DNA of 64,000 nt, from the NCBI GenBank assembly GCA_963662175.1, contig OY759219.1, positions 25,834,908-25,898,907 of the forward strand, written 5' to 3'. The notes beneath the pieces were generated by a model, which made no database searches, was not told where the DNA came from, and saw only the letters and a list, made by a program, of their open reading frames with translations. This document shows, piece by piece, positions 31,746 to 42,519 of this stretch. How positions within the stretch are numbered: the stretch's first letter is position 1; each line of letters opens with the position of its first letter. Both the position numbers and the translations under genes were made by a program. Source of the DNA: Aradus depressus. Taxonomy: Eukaryota; Arthropoda; Insecta; Hemiptera; Aradidae.

Positions 31746-32225
31746 ACCGCAACCGAGAAGTATCGCCTTCATTCATTAAGCAGATATAAATATTAAGGAC
31801 TTCATTAATTAATATAGTACAAAATAATTGAACATTTAATTAAAAATAAATAAATACTAACGAAATTATTTAAAAATTAATTAAATACACTAAGAACCAC
31901 GTAATTGCATTATAAATTAAAAAGGAAATATCTGGGAAGTGTATTTTTCACGGGACCTTTAACGGTAGACACTTGTGGATTCTTCCTCGTTCCCTAGGGA
32001 CTCTTGTCCCGCGTAGTATTGTTTTATGCACCATCTTCCCAAATAAACTTTTGTGATTAATGTTTAGATAAATCCCAACTCCCCAGTCTTTTTATTTATT
32101 TCTGTTTTTCATCCCGTCTTGGTTTCACGACCTGTCATTTTTTTCTCAAGTTGTTGGTTTCATAAGTTATAGAAGTTAATGTTTATACTTTCTTATTTCC
32201 TATAATTTTCAACAAAAAATTACAA
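31746..32225. other. Stretch without a recognised feature
   Basis: AT-rich; nothing recognised. Confidence 0.4.
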
Positions 32226-32229
32226 TAAG

Positions 32230-32390
32230 TTATGAGGGCTCCAGTAGTTTTGAGATAGCGTGCTTGCCTACTGAGCTCAAGATCGCGGGTTCGAATCGTG
32301 GCCGAGGCTCTGAGGTTTTTAATCTGAGCCGGTGGGATGTCAGGTAGACGATCTCGTATACTATAAGCCCGGGCATGTCACTAACTAACT
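32230..32390 (+). mobile_element. Short SINE variant
   Basis: Starts GAGGGCTCCAGTAGTTTTGA, has the B box GGTTCGAATCG and ends CACTAACTAAC. It lacks about 150 bp of the usual body, so it may be a deleted copy or a separate short subfamily. Confidence 0.75.
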
Positions 32391-32607
32391 GCAATAACTT
32401 GGTTTTAACACAATTGCTGATGGTTTTATCAAAAGAATCCTGAAACAATTTTTATTTATTTTTTTTAAATGATTTTAAAAGAGTGGAAGGTAATGTTTTG
32501 AAGTTTGAAGTAATAAGGGAAAAATAAAAATACTTTCCTGTAGAAGTTGTTGGCTGGTTTTATACTAAATTTTGATTTCTACAATAGTTTCATAGTAGAG
32601 CATAATG

Positions 32608-32742
32608 CCCCATCCGAAGGAAGGCGTGCTCTTGGTTTTTGAACTTCTCAGATAAAAAAACTAAGGGGCTCGGCCTGGTCTTGACCCCGCAATCTTGAGC
32701 TCAGTAAGCAAGCACGCAGACCACTGAGCAACCGGCAACCTC
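32608..32742 (-). mobile_element. SINE 5' half (diverged)
   Basis: Minus strand: CCCCATCCGAAGGAAGGCG, CTCAGATAAAAAAACTAAGG, GACCCCGCAATCTTGAGCTC and AGCAACCGGCAACCTC. The distal body is missing. A PLE family A tail fragment (TATTTGTGGAATTAGACAAC) follows at 32757. Confidence 0.75.
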
Positions 32743-32799
32743 TTGATACACTATATGTATTTGTGGAATTAGACAACATAAATGTTAAACAATTTCTTT

Positions 32800-33345
32800 A
32801 TTTTTAATGATTTTTCATTTACTTCAACTTTAAGAAGAGTAAAGGGACTTCGGTCCAATTTATTGTCTAGGACGCAAAACCTTAAACCTTGCATTATCTT
32901 TCATACTCAACGTTATATAAGATATAACATTTGTTATATAAGATATGACATTTGACATTGAAGTATTGAAGGAGACTGCAGAAAGCTTCTATGAATGTGT
33001 AAGTGGTTCTCATTAATTTTGAAGAAACATGAAAATTTTCTTGTAAAGATAAGGGTTTGAGAGAGAATGTTGATAAATTGGATTTGGACACTATCCAAGA
33101 ATGTCTAAACACTTCTAATGTAGTCAGAGAGGTGTTCCTGCTCCTCTGCGAAGACGGAGATAGAGTCAGTCCTTATCTTCATCAGACCCATCCTGGCCAG
33201 ACTCCAGACAAAGAAATACCTTCTCCTTCCCTAAAGAGTCAAATTATAGTCGAAGCAGAGTACACAGTATCAGGCTTATGAGGCTTTAAAGCCTTGTGGT
33301 CCCCAAAGCCCCGCTTAAAGTCGTGGGGCCCCCAAAGCCCCGCTT
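32800..33345. other. Stretch without a recognised gene
   Basis: A 74-codon frame (33057-33281) has no recognised domain. A short direct duplication (CCCCAAAGCCCCGCTTAA) lies at 33300-33350. Confidence 0.3.
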
Positions 33346-33460
33346 AAGAAGTACGATCACAAATCGGCCAATGGGAAGTGGAGGAATCAGAAGAGAGGAT
33401 TCAACTCAAAAATCCTAATAACTGTTCCAGTTACGAATGTATCTTTATTATTCTTTATTG
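33346..33460 (+). repeat. Family C repeat fragment
   Basis: Contains AAATCGGCCAATGGGAAG and CAACTCAAAAATCCTAATAA. Confidence 0.6.
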
Positions 33461-33599
33461 TTTTCGTGTGCGACATCACCGTTTTTGCAATGATGCTCGG
33501 GATCTGAGTAGATTTTAAAGCGAAATGGGAAGGGCCTAGCAAAAATCAACCGATTTTAAATTTGAAAACTGCATTTTCCTCAGTATGATAATCAAAATA

Positions 33600-33948
33600 A
33601 AGGCCTCCTCGACTGGGACTTTGAAGCTGCTATCTAGAGCTGAGCAAGCACCTCAGAGCTATCAACTCCCTCAAATACAGTCTTGGAGATGTTCGTATTA
33701 CCATTAACATTCGTACTCACATTACATGAGAATGTACTTCGCTTGAACATCAAGTCCTACAACTCAAGAGACTGAAAACTATGGAGAACTAAAGTTAGAT
33801 ATTGAGTCTCTTGTCCGGGCTTTAAGTACGAGGTCATAACCCCTATCTACCTTATTCACCTGGGGTAGAGGTCTTTAAAGAGTACCTGACATTGTGCAGA
33901 CTCGGAGACCGTCACTTAACATCCGTAGGACGGCGTCATCATGGTGAA
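33600..33948 (-). mobile_element. Two decayed SINE pieces
   Basis: 33600-33676 resembles the tRNA-like head and 33806-33948 the body (GTCCGGGCTTTAAGTACGAG, TAGAGGTCTTTAAAGAGTAC), both on minus. The order is rearranged compared with a normal SINE. Confidence 0.5.
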
Positions 33949-34103
33949 CTTGACATATAAGTTAGGGAAGGCTTGGGCACTATTCCTCCACCTAACCATT
34001 CTTCCTTTCCGCCGTTTAAACCTTTTGAACCTTCAGCCACGAAGAAGGGTACGAGGAACTTTTGAGTTCAAAGTATTATTTTTAAATATAAAATTAAACC
34101 AGG

Positions 34104-34377
34104 GCTCTTAGTTTATTTTATCTGGGAGGTAAAATAAACTTAAGCACGCCGTCTTTCGGATGGGACGTTAAGCGATGGTCCCGAGCCTGTACGATGTCAG
34201 GTACTCGTTAAAGACCCCTGTCCTAGGTGAATAAAAATTTACGGTAGGCAAAATTTAGGACTCCCACAGTAGAGTTGGGCTCATGTCCACCAGAGTGACG
34301 AAAAAGCTCTCTGGTAGTAGGCGATATGACCTCGTAGTTAAAGCCCGGGCATGAGTCATAAAACCTAACCTAACCTA
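34104..34377 (+). mobile_element. tRNA-derived SINE, 5'-truncated, with (CCTAA)n tail
   Basis: Starts at GGCTCTTAGTTTATTTTATC, just after the B box, and keeps the whole body and the tail CCTAACCTAACCTA. Confidence 0.9.
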
Positions 34378-34429
34378 TAAAATAAAGACTATGAATAAAT
34401 AAAATAGAGGAAAAATTATATTTAACATT

Positions 34430-34565
34430 TTTGGCAGAGATATTGTGAAACACAAATTATAGTCTATTTCATAAAATAAAATAAGGTAGCAATACCGAAA
34501 GTACTCCTATACTTTATATCTATTTTGTGAAATACACAATATTTTTAAAAAACACATTTTTTTCA
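34430..34565. repeat. Repeat shared in inverse with 41195-41270
   Basis: GGTAGCAATACCGAAAGTACTC here is the reverse of GAGTACTTTCGATATTGCTA at 41230. Nature unknown. Confidence 0.5.
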
Positions 34566-34714
34566 TTTTTTAGAGGAAAAATGTGATTTTCCGATTTCTT
34601 GTAGTTCCGCCCTCTTCCTATCTCATTTTTCTTACTGGGTCAAATTGTCAATGGTGAGAGGGCCCATAATGGAATCACGTTTCAAATCAAGTTTTCAGCT
34701 CTTTAAAAGCTCAC

Positions 34715-34815
34715 TGAACGTCCCATTTAACTACAAATTCTTCTTCTTTAAGAGGGAGAACAACCCGAACTGTTCATGTGGGGGAGCATTGAGACTGCAG
34801 AACTAGGCCAGAGTG
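34715..34815 (+). pseudogene. R1-like LINE zinc-knuckle fragment
   Basis: The plus frame NYKFFFFKRENNPNCSCGG matches AKLFFFKKKNSPACSCGG of the R1-like LINE at 50187-50977. After a frameshift SIETAE follows, as VETAEH there. About 30 residues are left. Confidence 0.6.
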
Positions 34816-35090
34816 AAGTTGACCCGATCATACCTTGGATTCTGGGAGACCAGATACCAAGTGTTGAGCCAAGGTTAACATAATAGTAACAGGTTGCGTA
34901 AAAGTCTGTAAACAAATGACGTCATTGAGGTTCATGCGCAGGAGGTTCTTCGCGCATCTCGACCGGCCACTGTTCTAAGGTGATAATTGTGTTTCGATAG
35001 TAGCTGCCGCCTGTGGTCTGTTTTTAATAAAGGTTAGGAATTATGGTATTTTCTTTTTGTATACTACTACATACAACATCATACAACTGG

Positions 35091-35107
35091 GGGGGGGGGG
35101 GGGGGGG
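35091..35107. repeat. G homopolymer (about 17 bp)
   Basis: Run of G with a further G-rich flank to 35113. Confidence 0.9.
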
Positions 35108-35234
35108 AGGGGGTGATTGTGATCGCGTCCGAGAGGTTTTCTCACGTGCCCCCTGGATATCCTAAAGATAACAAAACGATCACAATTGTCGACAAAGAAA
35201 GCAGCCCAGAAAACAAAAATATCGAGCAACCGGC

Positions 35235-35515
35235 CTTTCTAAAGGCCTAGACAACACCTGCATCACCTTGTTTTGGAATGCAGGTGGCCTGACGAGTGAC
35301 AAATTCAGTGAATTGAAGTATTTAATTACTCTAATAATATTGACTGATTTTCTTCAGAAACACCTTCATCGGATCGGAGTAGCGGACAACCCCTACTGCG
35401 TCCTCTGCGAGGGAGAACAGCACATGACAGCGCAGCATCATGACGTGTGCCCCGCTCTCCAGGACGTCAGAACTGCTAATAGAGGAAACTGCATTACGAC
35501 GAAAATATCGTAGCC
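35235..35515 (+). pseudogene. Internally deleted LINE: endonuclease start joined to C-terminal zinc knuckle
   Basis: The frame starts LDNTCITLFWNAGGL then SDKFSELKYL, like the first strand of a LINE apurinic endonuclease (xLQWNxxGLxxKxxEL). About 15 residues later it reads LQKHLHRIGVADNPYCVLCE and TAQHHDVCPAL, the C-terminal C-x2-C...H-x4-C knuckle region. The whole endonuclease body and reverse transcriptase, normally hundreds of residues, are missing. The end is frameshifted (LLIEETALRRKYRSLL). A SINE follows at once. Confidence 0.7.
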
Positions 35516-35794
35516 TTCTGAGCTCAAGAACGTGGGTTCGAAAACCGACCAAGGCCCTTAGTTTATTTTATCTGGGAGGTAAAATAAACGTAAGCACGCC
35601 GTCCTTCAGATGGGACGTTAAGCGATGGTCCCGAGCCTGTATGATGTCAGGTACTCGTTAAAGTAATAAAAATTTAGGGTAGACAAAATTTAGGACTCCC
35701 ACAGTAGAGTCGGGCTCATGTACCGAGAGAGCGCTCTGGTAGTAGGCGATATGACCACGTAGTTAAAGCCCGGGCATGAGTCATTATAACTAAA
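35513..35794 (+). mobile_element. tRNA-derived SINE, A-box part truncated
   Basis: Begins GCCTTCTGAGCTCAAGAACG, has B box GGTTCGAAAACC, the body and the end AGTCATTATAACTAA. Confidence 0.88.
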
Positions 35795-36034
35795 CCAGCT
35801 ATTGAATGAGATATTTATTAGGTATTTTTACTTGGAAATTTAAGAGAAAAGAGTAGAATTGACGGTAAGACGGGGAATGTCAGTAAGTTATACTGTCTCC
35901 TAGGAGTAATTCTGTAACAGGGACCTTTGGCATTGGAGCCAGTAGCAACGCTGGCTCATCTCCAGTACCCATGGGAGACATAGACTCTGCCAACATTTAG
36001 CTTGCAAATCTCTAAAAATGTTCATGGTCTATGT

Positions 36035-37107
36035 CCAAATAAGTCGTCAGTGCATCACCGGCGGTGTACTGGCATTCATCATCTATGTTTTCGCTCTCTC
36101 TCCAAGTGGTCTTTCATGCCATTCGGGCTAATTATCAATAGTTGACTTACATTGTTGCTTCTGAATTCTCATACTAAATTTTGTGTCGATACATTCATTA
36201 CATCAGCAGTTGAACTACCTTTTTCGTCTTTTATTCAATACTATTTTGAAATAAAAAAGTTATAAAATTTAAGCTTTTTTTTTTTTTTTCATTCCATGAA
36301 ATCATTTTTAAAATATCATTTTGAAAGCTGGAATAGTAAAAATGAATTTTTGACATCAAATTATACCATTGGAAGACTAATTAATAGATTCAGAATTATG
36401 CTTTTAATTTTGAATTATTGACAGTTTTTTGACAACCGGAAATGTCAAAAATCAATTTTTGATATTAAAATTGAATTCATCTGCTCCCAAATCATATATA
36501 ATCACATCATTGAAAAATGTATTCTTTAAATTGTATATAATTTTTTTTTTTTTTTTTTGACATCAAATTTGAATTTAGCGACCCCCAAAACGTAAGAATA
36601 CGAAAGTTCAGAACAATCGATTCGAGGCATCAAAAGTTATGCTCTAAAGTCTCTCGAATCGCAAAATTCCCATTTAAACTCAATGTTAAACTTTGACACC
36701 TTACAGGCATGGGTTAATATGGTCAAAAAATCTGAAAAATTCAGGGGTCATTTTTTCAACATTCTAAACAAAATTTCGGGTGGAGGTCTGAGAAATTTAA
36801 ACTTTTTCAAAATAAGGGCCACCCTAATCAGCAGTTATTGGGTTATTTGCCTTGAGTTCACCTCTGATCCCTCAAAAAGTCCTCCACAACGAATTAATCA
36901 ATAACATTTTTGCTCTCTTTACAAAACAAATTGACCATTTGTCTTAAACAATTTATGGTTGACATACATAAAGGCTTCTGAATTCACAAACTAAATAAAT
37001 GTGTGATCCTTATTGGGTTTTGAATTTCCATATGAAATTTTGTATCAATTCATTCATCGGAAATTGACCTTAACACTAAAACTCTAATAAATGTCGTTGT
37101 AATGAAA
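36035..37107 (-). repeat. Family C repeat split by a 0.6-kb insertion
   Basis: Left part 36035-36215: GTCGTCAGTGCATCACCGG to TCATTACATCAGCAGTT. Right part from about 36829: ATCAGCAGTTATTGGG to TCTAATAAATGTCGTTG. ATCAGCAGTT flanks both sides of the insertion. The insert ends GGGCCACCCTAA, recalling the TTAGGGTGG ends of 11869-12478, but its other end does not match. At the right the copy abuts PLE family E. Confidence 0.65.
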
Positions 37108-37148
37108 TAACGAAAGCCGGCTTTCGAGGTTTCCCTCATCATCAGGCA
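37108..37148 (-). ncRNA. Hammerhead-like RNA, family E (copy E1)
   Basis: Minus: CTGATGA, extra T, stem II GAGG-GAAA-CCTC with a GNRA loop, GAAA, palindromic stem III AGCC/GGCT (extendable), T at the cleavage position. Stem I pairs poorly (TCG against GC), so the copy may be inactive. Confidence 0.6.
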
Positions 37149-38061
37149 GTCTACAAAAAAAAAACTATCCTTAATATAATATAAAGGCAAAGATAAATAA
37201 TTAAATTGATAAATTAAAAACAATTTTTTCAATTTAATAATTTGAGGAGGTGAGATTCAAAAACAGGTTCCTCACATTTTTTTAGAAAATGATCTTGATA
37301 TGGCGTTTTTTTCGTCTCATTGAGAGCTATCGGTATGTGTAACTGTAATGATTCAAAAATAGTTTTCTCTCATCGTAAAACTACTTCAAAAAAATGGATT
37401 TGGTTCAAAAGTAGGTTTCTCCAACAACAGTTGTGCATCAAAGGCAGGATGTTAAGAAAGTATGAGTCTCGTGTTTGGTGAAAACTGGGAGACGAATGTT
37501 GAAGAATCTAGTCTGGAGTATTACCGAAGAGTTCTCTCAATGGATGATGGACACCAGAAAGAAGAATGCTATTGCCTCGAGCATGAGGTGGCTGTCCGTG
37601 TTTAGCTGCTTTTTTGTTGATTTATTTTAATAATTTTAGGTTTTTTTTTTTAACAATAACAGACATTTTTCACTTGCACGTTTTTGTTTATTTCCTATTC
37701 CATATCAGTCGACTAACTGAATTGTCTATCTGCTGCTCATAAAAAATAATTTAAAGGACAAATGAAAATTTGTATATGCAGATATGGAGTGTTTGGATCA
37801 TAACCAGGTTTCTCCTAAACATTTCTCTGTTTATTTAAAAAAATACTAAAAACATTTTTGAAACCTATTGGCACTGGAAAGACAATACCAAAGTGCACCT
37901 CTGGAAAAAAAAATTAAGGTCACAACCTGAAAGAAAAAAAAAAAAAAAAAGTTTTTCCTGATTTCCCAAATGTTTGTCTTGAGTGAGAAACCTGTTTTTG
38001 AATCCCACCTCCTCATTTATCTTTGCCTTTATATTATATTAAGGATGGTTTCTTTTTTAGA

Positions 38062-38100
38062 CTGCCTGATGATGAGGGAAATCTCGAAAGCCGGCTTGCT
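38062..38100 (+). ncRNA. Hammerhead-like RNA, family E (copy E2)
   Basis: CTGATGA, extra T, GAGG-GAAA-TCTC (one G.U), GAAA, AGCC/GGCT, T, then GC, which pairs with the GC before CTGATGA. Confidence 0.65.
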
Positions 38101-38199
38101 ACCACTACTAATAAAAATCTGTGAGAGGTCAGACTATATTTTATTTGACAACCTGTGAAATAATCACTTCTCACTACATCAGCCATCTTCATATTAACT

Positions 38200-38440
38200 T
38201 ATAAAAATGACACCTATTATTTTTCCGCGAAATTAAAGATGGAATAACTGCCAATGTAATGAATGTATCGACACAAAATTTAATATGAGGATTCAGAAGC
38301 CACTGTGTAAGTCAAATATTGAATATTAGCCCAAACGGCCGATCGATTCTCGAGGGAGAGCAGAAACTTAATTGATTACTTCTTGCTGTGGAAGTACAAA
38401 GCCGGTGATTCACCGACGACTATTTTATTGAAACACCCTG
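38200..38440 (+). repeat. Family C repeat, last module and 3' end
   Basis: GCCAATGTAATGAATGTATC, ACTTAATTGATTACTTCTTG and the 3' end AGCCGGTGATTCACCGACGA, one of the best preserved examples of the terminal hairpin. Confidence 0.75.
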
Positions 38441-38815
38441 TGCTCACCGGTGAAAATTGGTCTTGAGGAAGGTTGTATGACGCTAGAATTCGAAACTCGA
38501 CATTTGACGTTCCTATGCATGGATGAACCCTTCTCCAAGGGCTCCGATTTTTCGGTATGATTATTTGCTTTGGTTCTTTCACCCCTTTTAACAATTGAAT
38601 TTATTGCGTTCTCTCAGAGTAATTCCCTGAATAGTGAAAGGCTACTTTACATTCTACTGGTCCTGAATGAACAATGAACTTAAGTGCAATCGCGCAATCT
38701 ACTAAGAGTTTTTGCACTCAAGAGCTCTTGCCTTCTGAAATTTAAAAAAATAATAAAATTATTCTCATACATTGTAAGGGGCAGTGGTTAGTATTTAAGA
38801 AAATATAATAATAAA
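38441..38815. other. Stretch without a recognised gene
   Basis: A 72-codon minus frame (38376-38594) overlaps the repeat end and matches no known family. Confidence 0.3.
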
Positions 38816-39031
38816 GAAAAGTCGTCGGTCAATCACCGTATTTCCCTAGAACGAATAAATCAATAAACTTTTAATTTTAACTTTGCCAAACGGTTTAAGA
38901 AGTGTCCGAATACATGTTTTGCGTTCTGTGTTGATATAGTGGAAATACTAATAAATAAAATAAAATTATAGATAAAACACTTTGTTTGAACACTTATATT
39001 GTCTAATTCCACAAACATATACTTACTTAAA

Positions 39032-39067
39032 CGTGTACCTGTTTCGGCTTAAGCCATCGTCAGCACA
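39032..39067 (-). ncRNA. Hammerhead, PLE family A, stem III mutated (copy A3)
   Basis: TGTG, CTGACGA, T, stem II GGC-TTAA-GCC, GAAA, then ACA/GGT (one pair of stem III lost), A, CACG. Stem I keeps four pairs through a G.U. Confidence 0.7.
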
Positions 39068-39089
39068 ATGTTCAACAGTAATTCAGATA

Positions 39090-39833
39090 TCGTCGATACA
39101 AATGCTAAATATCGAATGTGAAAAACACCACTTTTCAGGAGAGTGAATAAACTGTTTCATGGTTCATTCAAAATCAGTGCTTATTGTCAAACATTTTTTA
39201 CCTATGTCATTATGCGTGGTGTTATGGCTTATAGATGACTCTATAAGAATTTTATCGAATTATGTATCTAAATTAGTCAAATCGCACATTCGTTAGTTTG
39301 ATTATCTATAATTGATGATTATTTTTCTATAATTTACAACGCAAACTATCGAATGTGGCATTTTCGTTAGTTTGCATTGTATAATATTTAAATATTTACA
39401 TTGCAAACTCTTGAATATGTCACAATCGATACTCTGCTTTAAAAGAGCTCATTGTTTTTACAAAAAATTGCAACAGCAAACACACGAACATGACATATTC
39501 AATACTTTGCCGTGCAGGGAATTTGATTTTGTTCCTATTCGAACCAGATCAAAAACGCGAATGTGGTACATTCAAGACTGAAACATCCCAGTTCAAAAAC
39601 TTTGTTCACAATAACGAATGCAGAATAAGAAATTTTTTATTCGTCACTTTGATTTTGGACATCATTACATAGTTTGGACATTCGACCCTTTGCCAGGGTT
39701 ATTCCTCCCCTTGACAACATGAATTCAGATTCGAGAGTTCGCTACAACATTCATCTGTCCTAAAGCTATTGCTTTAGACCGAAAACGAAAAATGCGTTTT
39801 TTCACATTCGATACTTTGCATTTGTATCGACGA
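39090..39833. mobile_element. TA-target TIR element with repeated inner motif (744 bp)
   Basis: TIRs begin TCGTCGATACAAATGC and continue with TATCGAATGTGAAAA. TA flanks both ends (39088-39089, 39834-39835). The uninterrupted target is known from the A1 and A2 PLE copies. About nine degenerate copies of the GAATGTG/CACATTC word, some with CGATACTTTGC, occur inside in both directions. No transposase. Confidence 0.8.
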
Positions 39834-39990
39834 TATTTGCCAGGCATACATATTTATATTAACCTAAGTGTACCTGAGGTGAGAGGGTCCCCTTCGTCTG
39901 GTAAAACCAGGAGGTGGAAGTCTCTATTCTAACGGTAATAATCAACTGTGGACTTATTTGAAAAACAAGAAAATAAAATTAATTAAAGTT

Positions 39991-41195
39991 ATCTGCCCGG
40001 TTAGTAACTTTAAGTCACATAATTAAAAAAAAAAAAAGTTGACATTTTCAATTATTTTGAAGTTTGGTTTGCGACCGTAAGACATTTGAAACGATATTCT
40101 ACGCGATGTTCAAGACAAAACTATATATAGTGATATTAGCAGCTTCTACCCTCCCGTATGTTTAGGTACGTTAAATATCTTTTATGATCGAATGATTGAA
40201 ATTGTATTCGTTACATTTTTCTTTTCATACATTAACCTCGAAAAGTCAACCGAGACTTGTTTAGGAAGCGTATGTAAAATGGCACCCAGACGGCCGTTTC
40301 TCCTCCGACTTGCTTCACTTTTACCATTATTGCTAATATCTGTTTTGATAAAACGTGAAGAATCTTCACTGAAGATGTATAGCCTATGTCCACCGGAAAG
40401 ATCTAAGTTTCCCAATGATGAAAGAATTATCCAAATTGGTTTCGTAGTTTTCGAGATTACCTCAAATAAACAAACTTTCCTTCTTTCTATATGTATATAG
40501 ATAAACTCTATATACAACACCCTTTGTCGACAAACGGTTTAGCGCCCAAATTAGAATGCAGAGCCGAAAACCCAGTATTTTTCTGGCGAAGAATCTGTAC
40601 CCGAGACAAACAGGCTGAGCGTTGTACACAAACATTTGCTCTGTGGTAAGGTATTAATCGTTTAATAGCTGGACGGTGTGTAGAACACTCGGACATCTGT
40701 AGTTCAACAAATCTCTAATGGTACATATTGGAGGCATTGTGGACAATGTCGGACAATAGTACAATTATGTGTTCAGACCACGAGAACACATCAATGAACC
40801 TAATGCCTTTAACTACGTATTCAACCACTTAAGTATCTATAGTTCAAAGGTTTTGACTTTATAGTATTTCGGACGTTGTGAGATTAAAGGTTTAAGTCTC
40901 TAAAGAAAACGTGGATTCAACCTAAAAGCTCCATACCAGCCTCTGGGATCGTGCTTCTTGTCTCAATTGCGAGAGGTTAAAATACCTAACAGAAATATCG
41001 ATGTGGTTATTAAGTCTCACTTGGCTGCAGAAGCTTATTTAAACCACTATAATATATAATAATAACCAGACTTAAAAACATAAAAATTATGTTTATGAAC
41101 ATAAAAATTACAAGTATAAAAAGACAGGTAAATTAATATATAATATAAAAAAAGTATGTTTTTTAAAAATTATATTCTTAAAAAAAGTATGTTTT
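39991..41195. other. Long stretch without a recognised repeat or gene
   Basis: Overlapping frames of 102 codons (plus, 40192-40500) and 112 codons (minus, 40182-40520) occupy one stretch. Neither shows a motif I know, and at most one could be real. It is a candidate for unique DNA or a diverged exon. Confidence 0.35.
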
Positions 41196-41289
41196 TTTAA
41201 AAAATATTGTCTATTTCACATAATATATGGGAGTACTTTCGATATTGCTATTATCTTCAGCCACGACAACAAATTCTAAAATGAGATTT

Positions 41290-41510
41290 TAGTTTTTGTT
41301 AAGTCATGGGCTTCAGAAAGAAGGTCAGCAGCACATCACGGACTCCAGGAATAGGATCAGCAGCGCATCACTGCCTGCAGGTCTGACCACGGTGCTACAT
41401 ATTCTTTTAAGAAGCCCGGATTCTGTTCCCCTTCTCCGGAAAATCAGCTCTGGGGCCGGTGTTCTTCGTTTTGGGTCAACCGCCTATTTCCCAATGTTTC
41501 CATCCCTGGA
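41290..41510. other. GC-richer stretch, unassigned
   Basis: Part of a 94-codon plus frame (41296-41580) whose end runs into a family C repeat. The phrases CAGCACATCACGGACTCC and CAGCGCATCACTGCC repeat. No family recognised. Confidence 0.25.
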
Positions 41511-41514
41511 TGGA

Positions 41515-41665
41515 ACTGCTGGTGTAATGAAGATATCGACACTATATTTTATATGTAAATCGAAATGGAAAATAGTATGATGATTCAGTAGATGTATGGT
41601 GATTCAGAAGTCACCAATAGGTTTGAGGGAGAGAGAACACTTAGTTGTTAATTCATGCTTGGGAC
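41515..41665 (+). repeat. Family C repeat fragment
   Basis: GGTGTAATGAAGATATCGAC to TTAATTCATGCTTGGGAC. Confidence 0.6.
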
Positions 41666-42100
41666 ATGTTTTTACATGTTACGGCATAAAAATAAACATG
41701 CTGAAGTTCATCATCCGAATATAAATTTTTTTTTTTTAATAGAAGATTGATCATATTATATTCAATGGAGTTATCAACATTTTGTATAAATAAACAAATA
41801 ATTGGAAACGAAAAAAAAAAAAACTTTATTAAACAAATAATTGTCGCAATTTTGAGGAGAGTAAATAAGGTTCGTTAGCCTTTCATCAAAATTCAGAGGA
41901 GGACCCTCCCCTGTCCATTCACACCAATCTGATTTAAATCGACCCAGAACAGCTATGGCGGTTCAAATTGGACTTTTCGGCAGTTTGTTCAAATCATTTC
42001 CTTTTTTTATTGCCACCATTTCGGTCCTGTGTCCTTCCGGACTCCACTGTAAGTTATGCAAATTCAATTATAAATTGAATTTGTTCTCAATCAAAACTAC
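41666..42100. other. Stretch without a recognised feature
   Basis: Contains T- and A-runs; nothing recognised. Confidence 0.4.
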
Positions 42101-42285
42101 ACCATGACCATCATTCATCCTTGGGGTAGTCCCGGTTTAAATTTTTTCAGGATTTTCAGTACAACTCCTACACCTCCTCCCCCGTTTCTTCTGGTCCTCC
42201 ACTTCCTTTTGGTCGATTTCACTGAAAAATTGTGGGTATCGTCCTTATAAGGTTTTGAATTTACACATTTCGTGCCAATACATCG
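42101..42285 (-). repeat. Family C repeat fragment
   Basis: CTCCTACACCTCCTCCCC, GATTTCACTGAAAAATTG and GTCCTTATAAGGTTTTGAAT, minus. Confidence 0.6.
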
Positions 42286-42510
42286 TCTCGGGAACATCGT
42301 TTAACCTAAAGCCCTCGGCCGGAGTTCAAACCCGCGATCTTGAGCTCAGTATGCAAGCACGCATAACATTGAACTACTGACGCCCTAAAAATATATCAAT
42401 AATAAAAATACTATCAATAAAAATACCTACTAATAATTGTTAGTTATTGTGACTCATGCTTTAACTACGAGGTCCCGGACTTTGAGTACCTGACATCGAA
42501 CAGGCATTAA
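42286..42510 (-). mobile_element. Two SINE fragments
   Basis: 42286-42388: CTCGGCCGGAGTTCAAACCC to GAACTACTGACGCCCT, the tRNA-like part. 42438-42510: GTGACTCATGCTTTAACTAC and GAGTACCTGACATCGAAC, a deleted body. Both minus. Confidence 0.7.
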
Positions 42511-42519
42511 CATTATTTT

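Larger units (their letters stand above)
37108..38100. mobile_element. Fold-back PLE family E with inverted hammerhead tails
   Basis: The left arm (37108-37290, minus) and right arm (37978-38100, plus) are inverted copies with the same order: hammerhead, CAGTCTA, ATCCTTAATATAATATAAAG, GCAAAGATAAAT, GAGGAGGTG, ATTCAAAAACAGGTT. The left arm has about 40 bp extra. The 690-bp interior has no recognised coding frame. Confidence 0.75.
38895..39990 (-). mobile_element. Penelope-like element, family A (copy A3), split by a TIR element
   Basis: Minus order: 39990-39834 (GTCCACAGTTGATTATTACC, ACCAGACGAAGGGGACC, TTGCCAGGC side), TIR element 39833-39090, then hammerhead 39067-39032 and the tail to about 38895. 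With the insert and one TA removed, it follows copies A1 and A2. No coding part remains. Confidence 0.75.

Noticed and set aside
40182..40520. Host protein-coding exon
   Set aside because: Overlapping frames on both strands of similar length, no recognised domain and no clear splice signals. Kept only as an unassigned stretch.
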